Assembly (NCBI RefSeq): GCF_018860565.1
Contig: NZ_JAHKPS010000001.1
Span: forward strand, 124,001-188,000
Source of the DNA: Winogradskyella psychrotolerans
Lineage (GTDB): Bacteria > Bacteroidota > Bacteroidia > Flavobacteriales > Flavobacteriaceae
DNA: 64,000 nt
Reading direction: 5' to 3'
Numbering within the stretch: position 1 is the stretch's first letter; each line of letters starts with the position of its first letter. The notes beneath the pieces are model-generated. The model had not been told where the DNA came from. It ran no database searches and saw only the letters and a program-made list of their open reading frames with translations. Below, one piece after another: positions 35,651-45,044 of the stretch. A program made the position numbers and the translations under genes.

Positions 35651-37512
35651 TGTCAGATATTATTCAACTTTTACCAGACCATGTTGCTAACCAAATTGCA
35701 GCGGGTGAGGTCGTTCAACGTCCAGCTTCAGTAGTTAAAGAACTATTGGAAAATGCTATTGATGCTAACGCTACTGAAATAAAACTTATTATTAAAGATG
35801 CTGGTAAAACTTTAGTACAAGTTATAGATAATGGAAAAGGTATGAGTGTTACTGATGCCAGGCTCAGTTTTGAACGTCATGCAACATCAAAAATTAAAGC
35901 AGCGGAAGATTTATTTCAACTCAATACCAAAGGTTTTAGAGGTGAAGCTTTGGCAAGTATTGCGGCCATTGCACATGTAGAGTTAAAAACGAAACAAGCT
36001 ACAGACGATTTAGGAACTACTATTGTTATTGAAGGAAGTGAAGTGAAATCGCAAGAAGTTTCGGTAACACCTACAGGAACTTCAGTTGGCGTTAAAAATT
36101 TGTTTTTTAATATTCCGGCTAGACGAAATTTCTTAAAATCAGATACTGTAGAATTACGACATATTACAGATGAATTTCATCGTGTAGCATTGGCACATCC
36201 AAACATTGCTTTTTCATTTTATCACAATGGAAGTGATTTGTTTAATGTACCTCAAGAAAATTACAGACAACGTGTGGTACATATTTTTGGTTCTAAAACA
36301 AACGAAAAGTTAGTGCCTGTTGAAGAAGAAACAGAAGTATTAAAAATTTCGGGATTCGTAGGTAAGCCAGAATATTCTAAAAAGACAAAATCAGAGCAAT
36401 TCTTTTTTGTAAACCAACGTTTTATAAAGAGTCCTTATCTTAATCATGCTATAAAATCGGCATTTGAAGGCTTATTAAAAGATGGGTATCACCCTAGTTA
36501 TTTTCTGAACCTCACTGTAGATCCTAAAACAATAGATATTAATATTCATCCAACAAAAACCGAAATTAAGTTTGATGATGAGCATACATTGTATGCCATT
36601 TTGCGTTCGGCAGTAAAACATAGTTTGGGCCAATTTAATATTGCACCTGTTTTAGATTTTGAACATCAGAGTAGTTTAAATACACCGTATGATTATAGAG
36701 ACAAAAAAGCTTCTACTCCAGCGATTGAGGTAGATCGTAGTTTTAATCCATTTGCAGAAGATTTTGGCGGAAGTAAACCAAAAACAACAAGCCATAATAC
36801 CGGATTTAAATCAGCTCCTACAGCTTCTTGGGAAAGTTTATATGTTGGATTAGAATCAAAAGGAAATAATTCTGAGACAGACTATAGTCAGGTAACATTT
36901 GAAAGTGAGTCTAAAAACGAATCAATTTTTAATGATTCATCTATAGAAACTAAAAAAACGACCTTTCAATTACAGCAAAAATACATTGTAAGTACTTTAA
37001 AATCTGGTATGTTAGTTATAGACCAGAATAGAGCACATCAACGTATCTTGTATGAGAACTTTTTAAAGCATATTACAATAAAAGAAGCTACGAGTCAGCA
37101 ATTATTGTTTCCATTACAATTGCATTTTACACCCAATGAAACTAAAATTATAGACGATTTAAAAAACGATTTAGAACATACAGGTTTTGTTTTTTCAGAA
37201 TTAAGTGAAAAAGAAATTGTCATTACAGGAGTTCCTGTTGGAGTGCCAGAAAGTGAAGTGTCTATTATTTTAGAACAATTAATTAGTGATGTTGAAAATG
37301 ATGTGCCAGACACTAATTTCAGTGCTGCCGATTTACTGGCAAAATCAATGGCAAAGAGTTTGGCAATTAAAAACGGGCAATCATTAAATAGTACAGAACA
37401 AGAACACATGGTAAATAGTTTATTTGCCTGTAAGGAACCTAATGTGTCACCAACTAACAGACCAACATTTATTACTATGGCGGTTGATGATATTGAGAAA
37501 AAATTTATGTAG
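35650..37512 (+). CDS. mutL: DNA mismatch repair protein MutL, endonuclease motifs altered
   Basis: The product is 620 aa. The GHKL ATPase has NAIDANATEI, DNGKGM, ERHATSKI and GFRGEALASIAAI. The C-terminal dimerisation domain holds IDQNRAHQRILYE (about 457-469), where nuclease-type MutLs have DQHAxxER, so the key His is Asn and the Glu is Gln. The CPHGRP-type zinc motif reads SPTNRPT (near 600). It therefore resembles a MutL without endonuclease, or with a changed metal site. It lies downstream of two small membrane proteins with a one-base overlap. Confidence 0.93.
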   Translation: MSDIIQLLPDHVANQIAAGEVVQRPASVVKELLENAIDANATEIKLIIKDAGKTLVQVIDNGKGMSVTDARLSFERHATSKIKAAEDLFQLNTKGFRGEALASIAAIAHVELKTKQATDDLGTTIVIEGSEVKSQEVSVTPTGTSVGVKNLFFNIPARRNFLKSDTVELRHITDEFHRVALAHPNIAFSFYHNGSDLFNVPQENYRQRVVHIFGSKTNEKLVPVEEETEVLKISGFVGKPEYSKKTKSEQFFFVNQRFIKSPYLNHAIKSAFEGLLKDGYHPSYFLNLTVDPKTIDINIHPTKTEIKFDDEHTLYAILRSAVKHSLGQFNIAPVLDFEHQSSLNTPYDYRDKKASTPAIEVDRSFNPFAEDFGGSKPKTTSHNTGFKSAPTASWESLYVGLESKGNNSETDYSQVTFESESKNESIFNDSSIETKKTTFQLQQKYIVSTLKSGMLVIDQNRAHQRILYENFLKHITIKEATSQQLLFPLQLHFTPNETKIIDDLKNDLEHTGFVFSELSEKEIVITGVPVGVPESEVSIILEQLISDVENDVPDTNFSAADLLAKSMAKSLAIKNGQSLNSTEQEHMVNSLFACKEPNVSPTNRPTFITMAVDDIEKKFM

Positions 37513-37515
37513 AAT

Positions 37516-38337
37516 ATGAGGTTTAATATAACAGATGCAGTAAAACATTTAATCATCATTAATGTAGTAATGTTCATTGGAACAGTGACATTAGGTGATG
37601 GTCTCTTGTTTAAGAGATTGTTTACAATGTATTTCCCTACAAACGATTTGTTTCAGCCATGGCAAGTTGTAACACATATGTTTATGCATGGTGGTCCAGC
37701 GCATTTACTTTTTAATATGTTTGCGCTTTGGATGTTTGGTACACCTGTAGAACAAAGATTGGGGTCTAAAAAATTCTTGTTTATTTATTTTTCTGCTGGT
37801 TTTGGTGCCTTATTGTTTCAACTAGGATATTACTATGTTGATTATTTTACGGCAATGCAAAGTGTTGCCGATTTGAATATGAGCAGTGAATTATTGAACA
37901 AGATAATAAATATAGATGCAACGTCTGGGCAATATATAAAGGGTGAAATTCTTCAGCAAAAAATGATACCTATCTTAAATGAAGCAAATTTTAACACCAA
38001 TATATCGAGTTCTAATTTTGCAGGATTATTTAATTTAAATGTTGTAAATACGAGTGCTATGGTAGGAGCATCGGGCTGTATCATGGGAATTTTAGCGGCC
38101 TTTGGTATGATGAATCCAAATGCCAAATTAATGATGATATTCTTACCAATACCAATAAAAGCCAAGTACTTTATTCCTGGAATAATATTATTAGATGTCA
38201 TTTCAGCATTTACAGGGCAGTCCTTCTTTAGTCCAAGTAATACTGCTTACATGGCACATGTTGGTGGTGCTGTAATAGGTTTTATAGTTATGTATTTCTG
38301 GAAGAAAAATGAAAAAGATAAATACCGTTGGAATTAA
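37516..38337 (+). CDS. Rhomboid intramembrane serine protease
   Basis: The product is 273 aa. Rhomboid motifs are HGGPAHLLFNMFALWMFG, the nucleophile GASGCIMG with Ser186, and MAHVGGAVIGF with His248, giving the Ser-His dyad. About six membrane helices are present, with an unusual soluble insert of about 70 residues (105-175) before the nucleophile helix. It cleaves single-pass membrane proteins within the bilayer; the substrate is unknown. It lies 3 bp after mutL, and a second rhomboid follows directly. Confidence 0.9.
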   Translation: MRFNITDAVKHLIIINVVMFIGTVTLGDGLLFKRLFTMYFPTNDLFQPWQVVTHMFMHGGPAHLLFNMFALWMFGTPVEQRLGSKKFLFIYFSAGFGALLFQLGYYYVDYFTAMQSVADLNMSSELLNKIINIDATSGQYIKGEILQQKMIPILNEANFNTNISSSNFAGLFNLNVVNTSAMVGASGCIMGILAAFGMMNPNAKLMMIFLPIPIKAKYFIPGIILLDVISAFTGQSFFSPSNTAYMAHVGGAVIGFIVMYFWKKNEKDKYRWN

Positions 38338-38339
38338 TT

Positions 38340-39212
38340 ATGAGTACTATTCAAGATTTAAAATACAAGTTTAATAATCTAGATGTTTTTGGTAAAATCA
38401 TTGCTATTAATGTAGTAGTGTTTATTATTGGTCTTGTTTTTAATTCGTTATTACGAATTAATTTATTTGGGTATTTTGAGTTGCCATCAGGTATCATGGA
38501 TTATCTATTTCAGCCATGGTCTTTAATTACCTATGGGTTTTTGCATAATGGTCTTTTTCACTTGGCGTTTAATATGTTATTCCTTTATTATTTATCGCGT
38601 ATAACAACCAACTTGTTTCGATCCAAAATGGTTCTAAATGTTTATTTTTTAGGTATTATTTGTGGAGGATTAGCGTATTTAGCCTATACCAATCTAATGC
38701 CAACGTCATTGTTTTCTGGTAAAGGTGTTTTAGTTGGTGCTTCTGCTGGTGTAAGTGCTTTGTTACTTTTTGTGGCTACTTATATGCCAAATACAGAAAT
38801 TCGTTTATTTAATGCTTTTAACGTAAAATGGAAGCATATTGCTATGGTTATTGTTGGTTTGGATTTATTTAGAATGTTACTAGGCCTTAATCAAGGAGGT
38901 TATGTGGCTCATTTTGGAGGCTATGCTCTAGGTTATATATATGCCAATAAACTACTTAATGGTTCAGATATAGGAACAGGTTTTGAGCGTACAATGGATA
39001 GTTTTATGAGTTGGTTTAAACCAAAGTCTAATTTAAAAACGGTTCATAAAACAGCTAAAAAAAGTACAACAGCGAGCAAGACTAAAACTGAATCTGATGC
39101 GTTAAATAAACAGAAGAAGATAGATTCCATTTTAGATAAGATTAGTAAGAGTGGTTATGAAAGTTTAACAGCCGATGAAAAAGCATTTTTATTTAAAGTG
39201 GGTAAAGACTAA
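38340..39212 (+). CDS. Rhomboid-family protease, second copy with basic C-terminal tail
   Basis: ATG 38340 gives 290 aa; an upstream TTG 38328 is less likely. The rhomboid elements are FLHNGLFHLAFNMLFLYYL, VGASAGVSALLL with Ser135, and VAHFGGYALGYI with His191. After the last helix (about 205) a cytoplasmic tail of about 80 residues is rich in Lys, Thr and Ser (KSTTASKTKTESDAL), ending in a helix (ESLTADEKAFLF). The tail motif is common in Bacteroidota rhomboids. It lies 2 bp after the first rhomboid, so the pair is co-transcribed. Confidence 0.9.
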   Translation: MSTIQDLKYKFNNLDVFGKIIAINVVVFIIGLVFNSLLRINLFGYFELPSGIMDYLFQPWSLITYGFLHNGLFHLAFNMLFLYYLSRITTNLFRSKMVLNVYFLGIICGGLAYLAYTNLMPTSLFSGKGVLVGASAGVSALLLFVATYMPNTEIRLFNAFNVKWKHIAMVIVGLDLFRMLLGLNQGGYVAHFGGYALGYIYANKLLNGSDIGTGFERTMDSFMSWFKPKSNLKTVHKTAKKSTTASKTKTESDALNKQKKIDSILDKISKSGYESLTADEKAFLFKVGKD

Positions 39213-39217
39213 AACAG

Positions 39218-40243
39218 GTGAAAGGTTTAAAATTTGGTAGTAAAATTATATTTGTAATCAATTCGTTGGTCGCATTTTTACTGCTTATTTCTTATATCTT
39301 ACCTTACATTCCTCCTAAGAGTTTTGCTACCTTATCTGTTCTAAGTTTAGGTGTGCCATTGCTCATTATTCTTAATGTTATATTCTTTGTTTACTGGTTA
39401 CTGCGTGTTAAAAAACAAATGATATTGTCATTGATGGTTTTGCTTTTAGGCTGGAGTTATATTAGTTCTATGTATAAGTTTTCGTCTTCATCAGACATTA
39501 AAGACGACGCTAATTTTTCAGTAATGTCTTTTAATGTAAGACTTTTAAATAAGTTTGGTTGGTTGCCAAGTAAAACGGTAAAAGAAGATATTATTAAATT
39601 AGTAAAAGAGGAGAATGCAGATATTATTTGTTTTCAAGAATACCGAAGATCTGACGCCATTGAACTAGAAGGTTACTATAATTTTAATGCCACTTATACT
39701 GATGGAGTTAAGGGCGGACAATCAATTTTTTCTAAGTTTCCTATAGTAAATTCGGGTTCGTTAGAATTTCCGAATACTTATAATAATGCCATTTTTGTGG
39801 ATATTGTAAAACAAAAAGATACGATACGTGTTTATACCTTTCACTTACAATCTTCTGGGATTGATACTGATGTTGAAAAGTTAAAAAATGAAACTTCAGG
39901 GCACTTATTTAAACAAGTTGGTGCGACCTTTAAGATACAACAAGATCAAGTAGATTTGTTTTTAGCACATAAGGCAAAATCTAATTATAAAACAATTGTT
40001 ACGGGCGACTTTAATAATACACCCTATTCTTATATATACAGAAAAATAAAAGGTGATAATTTAAAAGATACGTTTGAAGAAGCAGGTAATGGTTTTGGTA
40101 GAACTTATGATTTTAAATTCTTTCCAATGCGAATTGATTTTATTTTGGCAGATAATGATTTTACGGTTAATGGATTTAAGACGTTTGATGTAAAACTTTC
40201 AGATCATTACCCTATAAAAACAACTTTAAAATTATCACATTAG
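39218..40243 (+). CDS. Membrane-anchored endonuclease/exonuclease/phosphatase family protein
   Basis: The product is 341 aa, starting at GTG 39218, 5 bp after the rhomboid stop. Three N-terminal hydrophobic segments (about 8-90) anchor an EEP domain with FSVMSFNVRLLN, CFQEYRR, FHLQSSG, TGDFNNTPYS and LSDHYPI, covering the Asn, Glu, Asp-Asn and Asp-His active-site set. The substrate (DNA, RNA, lipid or sugar phosphate) cannot be told. It is the last gene of the mutL-rhomboid unit and overlaps the converging DUF6122 gene by 9 bp. Confidence 0.88.
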   Translation: MKGLKFGSKIIFVINSLVAFLLLISYILPYIPPKSFATLSVLSLGVPLLIILNVIFFVYWLLRVKKQMILSLMVLLLGWSYISSMYKFSSSSDIKDDANFSVMSFNVRLLNKFGWLPSKTVKEDIIKLVKEENADIICFQEYRRSDAIELEGYYNFNATYTDGVKGGQSIFSKFPIVNSGSLEFPNTYNNAIFVDIVKQKDTIRVYTFHLQSSGIDTDVEKLKNETSGHLFKQVGATFKIQQDQVDLFLAHKAKSNYKTIVTGDFNNTPYSYIYRKIKGDNLKDTFEEAGNGFGRTYDFKFFPMRIDFILADNDFTVNGFKTFDVKLSDHYPIKTTLKLSH

Positions 40244-40543
40244 TCCACAATCTGCTGTGTCTGCTATAATGTGAATTACGAGTCCTAAGCCAAGCAATCG
40301 AGTCTTTTTAGGAATTAATAATAATAGGTAAACGGCAATAGCATAGTAGGAGTGAAGTAGGTGAAAATTGATGCTACAGCGGTTAGGGTCAAAAATAGGG
40401 TTTGCCAATAGATGATCCAGATCAATCAGCATACCTAATATCATAATACAGTAGGCTTTTATCCAATATGTCTTATAAAACAGAATAGCAATAGCTAAAG
40501 GTAAACCGAAGTGTATGCCGTAATGAACAAATGACTGAAGCAT
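40235..40543 (-). CDS. DUF6122 membrane protein
   Basis: The product is 102 aa with three membrane helices and a characteristic run MLQSFVHYGIHFGLPLAIAI, then MLIDLDHLLANPIFDPNRCSINFHLLHSYYAI and HIIADTADCGLM. The conserved Asp/His pattern (DLDHLL, FHLLHSY, HIIAD) recalls the metal-dependent membrane hydrolase YdjM/LexA-repressed family. The function is unknown. It ends the lepB-WbqC unit and overlaps the EEP gene tail-to-tail. Confidence 0.8.
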   Translation of the reverse strand: MLQSFVHYGIHFGLPLAIAILFYKTYWIKAYCIMILGMLIDLDHLLANPIFDPNRCSINFHLLHSYYAIAVYLLLLIPKKTRLLGLGLVIHIIADTADCGLM

Positions 40544-40556
40544 TATTTTTTCGGAT

Positions 40557-41168
40557 TTATAGTGTTTGTTTCTTTAAGTATAACTCTGTATTTGGACCTT
40601 CATTAAATAATAAGTCTAAAATACTAAGATTGGGTATAAAACCATGCTTTTCAGTAAAAACTTGGGTGTAAGGCTGAAATGATTCCACTTTAAAATTTCG
40701 CTTTACTAAGTTTCTAAAATCTGTTTTATCTGTGGTATCTTTTTCAAAAACCGATGTGTGTTTTGGGGATAGATTTAATTGTAAACTATCTGAAAGTATA
40801 TCGAAGCATTTTAAATTAAAATCTAAAATATAATCGAAATGTGTTTCAAAAAGTGGCATTAAATCGTCTATATAATACTCAAAAAAAGGCGACATACTAT
40901 AAGCCGACTGTAAAGACTTTAAATGCTGAATTTGCCATTTTTCTTCATTAGCAATTCTTACATCCTTATAAAGCTGTCTGTTTTTTTGTGAGTAACTTAC
41001 CGGAACTGTTAAGGCTAGTTTTCCATTAGCTCCATAGATTTCAGTACGATTTCTAAACGATTGTTTTTGATAATTATCACAAACTTCAAAATAAACAGAA
41101 TCCGAATTAACAATTGCCCAAAAGTGCGCAATGTTAGGAAAGGAGGTTGGATATATAAGACTATTCAA
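40557..41168 (-). CDS. WbqC-like family protein
   Basis: The product is 203 aa. The WbqC family pattern is visible: YPTSFPNIAHFWAIVNSDSVYFEVCDNYQKQSFRNRTEIYGANG, then KLALTVPV, KWQIQHLKSLQSAYSMSPFFEYY, and LDLLFNEGP near the end. Members occur in polysaccharide loci and elsewhere, with no confirmed reaction. It lies 3 bp after lepB in the conserved dapB-lepB cluster. Confidence 0.85.
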   Translation of the reverse strand: MNSLIYPTSFPNIAHFWAIVNSDSVYFEVCDNYQKQSFRNRTEIYGANGKLALTVPVSYSQKNRQLYKDVRIANEEKWQIQHLKSLQSAYSMSPFFEYYIDDLMPLFETHFDYILDFNLKCFDILSDSLQLNLSPKHTSVFEKDTTDKTDFRNLVKRNFKVESFQPYTQVFTEKHGFIPNLSILDLLFNEGPNTELYLKKQTL

Positions 41169-41171
41169 AAT

Positions 41172-42797
41172 TTAACTCTCCTTAGCTTTCTTTTTTCTTC
41201 TCCATTTGTTAAAAATGCTGATGCCTATAATAAGAACTATAAAAGGTATCAAATAAGATGTACGTTCGCCTGTTCCGCTTACAGTGGTAAAAATTCTGTC
41301 CCAACGGAAACGCCAATTTTTAAGGCCATCATTAATACCATCAATACTCATCCATATAAATACAGGTTTCCCGATAACGTGATCATATGGTACAAATCCC
41401 CATGCTCTAGCATCAATAGAGTTATGACGGTTATCACCCATCATCCAATAATAATCTTGCTTAAACGTGTAAGATGTTGCAGGTTTATCGTCAATAAATA
41501 TTTGATTGCCTCTTGTTACAACTTTATGACCTTCATATTCAGCGATGGCACGTTTATAAAGTACAATGTTATCCATGTTTAGCTCAAGAGTACTTCCGGC
41601 TTTAGGAATCCATATAGGTCCAAAAAAGTTATAATTCCAATTGTGCTTTAAGTCGTGAGGAAATACATTTGGATCTCTGATGCCTTCATCCTCACCATGA
41701 AAGTTTATTGATGCTATGTTAGGATGTACAACGGCTTTTTTAGCCGCTTCTTGTGTCGCTTGTACAATAAAGGTTTCGCGTTGGCTATCGTAACGAATGC
41801 CGTCAGTTATATCATATTTTTTTAGAATAGGCCTAACTTTTTGATTAAGCTCGTACATCGTGTTAGCGTTTATGTTATTAAAAACCACATCGTATGAAAA
41901 CTGAACTTTTGCTCTATTTGGTAATTTATTTTGCTTCCCATTAATATAAACAACTCCATTTCTAACCTCTAAGGTATCTCCCGGAATACCAACGCAACGT
42001 TTTACTAAGTTGGTCTTTTTATCAATAGGTTTGTAATAGTTTCTGTCTGGTGTAAACTTGTTCATATCCACCAAAGTATCTGCAGGTTGCCCAAATACAA
42101 CGATATCATTACGTTCTATTTTTTCAAAACCTGGAAATCTGAAATACGGCAATTGGAGTTTGTTCATCCAAGAGGTGTTTCGTTCTTCAAAATGATCATT
42201 GAATAAGTACGACTTTGTTCCTAAAACAGGAATAGTGTCATGTACCATTGGTGCTCCAACAGTTGTCATTGGTGCTCTTGCTCCATAATGTATCTTACTT
42301 ACAATAAGAAAGTCGCCTACCAATAACGATTTTTCTAAGGAAGATGAAGGGATGACAAATGGTTGAAAAAAGTAAGTGTGTACAATGGTTGCAGCTACAA
42401 TTGCAAATAGGATAGAGGTAATCCATTCGCCTGTAGATGTTTTAGGTGTAAGTCTTCTGTCTTCTATATAATTAACATCTGCCACATAGTTTAGGTAGTA
42501 CAGATAAAACCCTAAAGTAACGATACATAAAAGGGCGTCAATTTTACTATCTTTTCCAAACGTACGAGCCGTTTCTACCCAAGCAGCAGGAATCATAATA
42601 AGGTTTACAATAGGCAAAAACATTAAAATTACCCACCACCAAGGACGTGTGATAATTTTCATTAAAATTACAGCGTTGTAAATTGGTATAAAGGCTTCCC
42701 ATGCTTTACGGCCTGCTTTTATATATAATTTCCATGTGCCTAAGCCATGTATAATTTGTAATACGAGTAAAAAGATAAACCACTGTGTCCAAGTCAT
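41172..42797 (-). CDS. lepB: Signal peptidase I, long Bacteroidota form
   Basis: The product is 541 aa, over twice the size of simple signal peptidases. The first 110 residues form an extra membrane domain (about three helices) of the DUF5684 type. Then come a single helix and the catalytic part: PSSSLEKSLLVGDF with nucleophile Ser153, VKRCVGIPGDTLEV with the general-base Lys, and MGDNRHNSIDARAWG. The rest has C-terminal insertions and a further hydrophobic segment before a KRKKKAKES tail. It cleaves signal peptides of Sec/Tat substrates. It is co-transcribed with dapB and WbqC. Confidence 0.92.
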   Translation of the reverse strand: MTWTQWFIFLLVLQIIHGLGTWKLYIKAGRKAWEAFIPIYNAVILMKIITRPWWWVILMFLPIVNLIMIPAAWVETARTFGKDSKIDALLCIVTLGFYLYYLNYVADVNYIEDRRLTPKTSTGEWITSILFAIVAATIVHTYFFQPFVIPSSSLEKSLLVGDFLIVSKIHYGARAPMTTVGAPMVHDTIPVLGTKSYLFNDHFEERNTSWMNKLQLPYFRFPGFEKIERNDIVVFGQPADTLVDMNKFTPDRNYYKPIDKKTNLVKRCVGIPGDTLEVRNGVVYINGKQNKLPNRAKVQFSYDVVFNNINANTMYELNQKVRPILKKYDITDGIRYDSQRETFIVQATQEAAKKAVVHPNIASINFHGEDEGIRDPNVFPHDLKHNWNYNFFGPIWIPKAGSTLELNMDNIVLYKRAIAEYEGHKVVTRGNQIFIDDKPATSYTFKQDYYWMMGDNRHNSIDARAWGFVPYDHVIGKPVFIWMSIDGINDGLKNWRFRWDRIFTTVSGTGERTSYLIPFIVLIIGISIFNKWRRKKKAKES

Positions 42798-42861
42798 ACC
42801 GTTATGTTTTGTCTATATGTTGGTTGAAAATTATTTTAATTTGTTTCAAAATATTGGCAAG

Positions 42862-43563
42862 TTAACCAATGTTTAACACATCTTTCATGCTAAATACGCC
42901 TTTTTTGTCTTTAATCCATTCTGCAGCAATTACAGCTCCTAAAGCAAAGCCTTGTCTGTTGTGCGCAGTATGTTTAATACTTATAGCGTCTATTTCAGAA
43001 TTGTATGTGATTTCATGTGTGCCAGGAACGTTTTCTATTCGTTTGACATCAATAAGAATTTCTTTAGGCTGAGCTTGGTCTAAAGTCCAATTGTTATACT
43101 TGGTATTTTCTATAATCTGTTCTGCTAAAGTAATTGCTGTGCCGCTTGGTGCATCTAGCTTTTGTGTGTGATGTATTTCTTCAATGCTAGTTGTGTATTC
43201 AGGAAAATCAGACATTAGCTCACTTAGTCTTTTATTAATTTCAAAAAAGATGTTTACACCTAAGCTAAAATTTGAAGCGTATAAAAATGCGCCATTTTTT
43301 TCCTTGCAAGAGTCTAATATATCTTGGTATTGATCTAGCCAACCTGTTGTTCCGGAGATTACAGGAACACCAGCGTCTAAAGCACGTTTTATATTTGCTA
43401 CAGCTGTTGTAGGTAAGCTAAAATCTATGGCAACATCTGTATTTGAAAAATCAAAAGCTGTTGTTGCACTCGAAACTTTTAATGAGATAGTGTGGTTGCG
43501 ATTTAGAGCAATTGTTTCAATGCTTTTGCCCATTTTGCCGTAACCAAGTAAAGCAATTTTCAT
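42862..43563 (-). CDS. dapB: 4-hydroxy-tetrahydrodipicolinate reductase
   Basis: The product is 233 aa. It has an NAD(P) motif LGYGKMGK (5-12), SGTTGWLDQY, the substrate-binding EEIHHTQKLDAPSGTA (about 128-143) and GTHEITYNSEIDAISIKHTAHNRQGFALG. The enzyme reduces the dihydrodipicolinate precursor in lysine and meso-diaminopimelate (peptidoglycan) synthesis. It lies one base after the DUF5683 stop, in the par-dapB-lepB cluster. Confidence 0.94.
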   Translation of the reverse strand: MKIALLGYGKMGKSIETIALNRNHTISLKVSSATTAFDFSNTDVAIDFSLPTTAVANIKRALDAGVPVISGTTGWLDQYQDILDSCKEKNGAFLYASNFSLGVNIFFEINKRLSELMSDFPEYTTSIEEIHHTQKLDAPSGTAITLAEQIIENTKYNNWTLDQAQPKEILIDVKRIENVPGTHEITYNSEIDAISIKHTAHNRQGFALGAVIAAEWIKDKKGVFSMKDVLNIG

Positions 43564-43564
43564 A

Positions 43565-44152
43565 TTAAAACTTGAAATTGAGTGTTAGTCCTAAGTCTGA
43601 AGTGTTTTCCATTTCATTGTATTGGTAGTGTGGACTTAGGCTTAGATTTTCATCGACATTAAATTGAAGTAAATGTGCATCAACGTTAGCGTCAATAATA
43701 TTAAGAGCATACAAGCCAAAGGTAATTAATAGCGACATTTCTTTATTTCGTCTAAATTGTTCTTGAGCTCTAATAAGACCATCATCTGAAATTAAACCAT
43801 AAAATTCATCATCTTTAAAACCGGCTAATCGGCTTTTATAAGCATCTCTATAACGGTCAAACTGTTTGTCGTTTCTAACGTAAAAGTAAACGCCAGCTCC
43901 AATAGCTCCCCAAACAATTGGGATTTTCCAATACCTTTTGTTATAGGCTTGGCCTAAACCCGGAAGTATAGCGGAGTAAAATGCTGCTTTTGATGGTCTT
44001 AGAGGGTCAATTTCTTTTTTAACCAATGTTTTATTAGCTATAATAGGACTTTGGTCTAAGGCAATACTAGTACTGTCTTTTTCTTTTTGAGAAAATGAAT
44101 ATAATACCGAGAACATGCATAGTAAAAGTGTGTATAAACCTTTATTTGTCAC
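43565..44152 (-). CDS. DUF5683 protein
   Basis: The product is 195 aa. A signal peptide (ending in SFSQ, about 21) is followed by a DPLRPSKAAFYSAILPGLGQAYNKRYWKIPIVWG segment and two hydrophobic helices (about 73-90 and 137-150). This is the DUF5683 signature found in Bacteroidota beside parB and dapB. No function is established. It starts 11 bp inside the end of parB. Confidence 0.88.
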   Translation of the reverse strand: MTNKGLYTLLLCMFSVLYSFSQKEKDSTSIALDQSPIIANKTLVKKEIDPLRPSKAAFYSAILPGLGQAYNKRYWKIPIVWGAIGAGVYFYVRNDKQFDRYRDAYKSRLAGFKDDEFYGLISDDGLIRAQEQFRRNKEMSLLITFGLYALNIIDANVDAHLLQFNVDENLSLSPHYQYNEMENTSDLGLTLNFKF

Positions 44153-45044
44153 GTTGTACTAGTTTTTTTATTCTATTAAAATCTTCTTCAGAATGAAAAG
44201 GGATTGTTATTTTTCCGCTTCCGTTTTTTGCGATTTTAACATCTATTTTATGGCCAAAATATTCTGAGAATTCCTTAACTCCTTTCTTTATATGTTTAGG
44301 GATTTCTGTAGCAGTGTTTTCTTTTTTAGGTGTCTCATCAGAATTAAGGTTCTTAACCAATTGCTCTGTGGCTCTAACAGACAGTTTATTACTTATTATT
44401 TTTTCATAAACTTCAAGCTGGTCAATTTGGCTTTCAATATTAACCATAGCTCTTCCGTGTCCCATGGTAATAAAACCATCTCGCATTCCCGTTTGGATAA
44501 TTGGATCTAATTTTAATAAACGTAAATAATTAGCAATTGTAGAGCGTTTTTTGCCCACACGTTCACTCATTTGTTCTTGAGTTAAATCTATTTCGTCTAT
44601 TAAGCGTTGGTAGGATAAGGCGATCTCTATAGGATCTAAATCTTGGCGTTGAATATTTTCAACCAATGCCATTTCTAAGGATTCCTGGTCGTTAGCAATT
44701 CTTATGTATGCCGGAATTGTTGTTAATCCAATTAATTTTGAAGCTCTAAAACGACGTTCTCCAGAGACTAACTGGTAGTTGTTAAAGGCTAATTTTCTGA
44801 CGGTTATGGGTTGAATAACTCCTAATTCACGAATGGAAGAGGCGAGTTCTCTTAAGGATTCTTCATTAAAATTTGTTCTTGGTTGAAAAGGGTTGACTTC
44901 AATACTGTCAATATCGAGTTCTACAATATTACCAACAACTTTATCTGCATTTTTATCTTCTGCAGAGTTAATATCGTTTTCAGGATCTTTCAACAAAGCC
45001 GAAAGTCCACGTCCTAATGCTTGTTTTTTTGTTGCTTTGGCCAT
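44142..45044 (-). CDS. parB: Chromosome partitioning protein ParB
   Basis: The product is 300 aa. The N-terminal ParA-interacting ALGRGLSALL and the ParB/Spo0J box NPFQPRTNF, GERRFRASK and ENIQRQDLDPIEIALSYQRL carry the CTPase and nucleation functions. The HTH is in QMSERVGKKRSTIANYLRLLKL, and the C-terminal dimerisation region ends KKLVQRDK. ParB binds parS near the origin and works with ParA in segregation. It overlaps parA by one base. Confidence 0.95.
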   Translation of the reverse strand: MAKATKKQALGRGLSALLKDPENDINSAEDKNADKVVGNIVELDIDSIEVNPFQPRTNFNEESLRELASSIRELGVIQPITVRKLAFNNYQLVSGERRFRASKLIGLTTIPAYIRIANDQESLEMALVENIQRQDLDPIEIALSYQRLIDEIDLTQEQMSERVGKKRSTIANYLRLLKLDPIIQTGMRDGFITMGHGRAMVNIESQIDQLEVYEKIISNKLSVRATEQLVKNLNSDETPKKENTATEIPKHIKKGVKEFSEYFGHKIDVKIAKNGSGKITIPFHSEEDFNRIKKLVQRDK

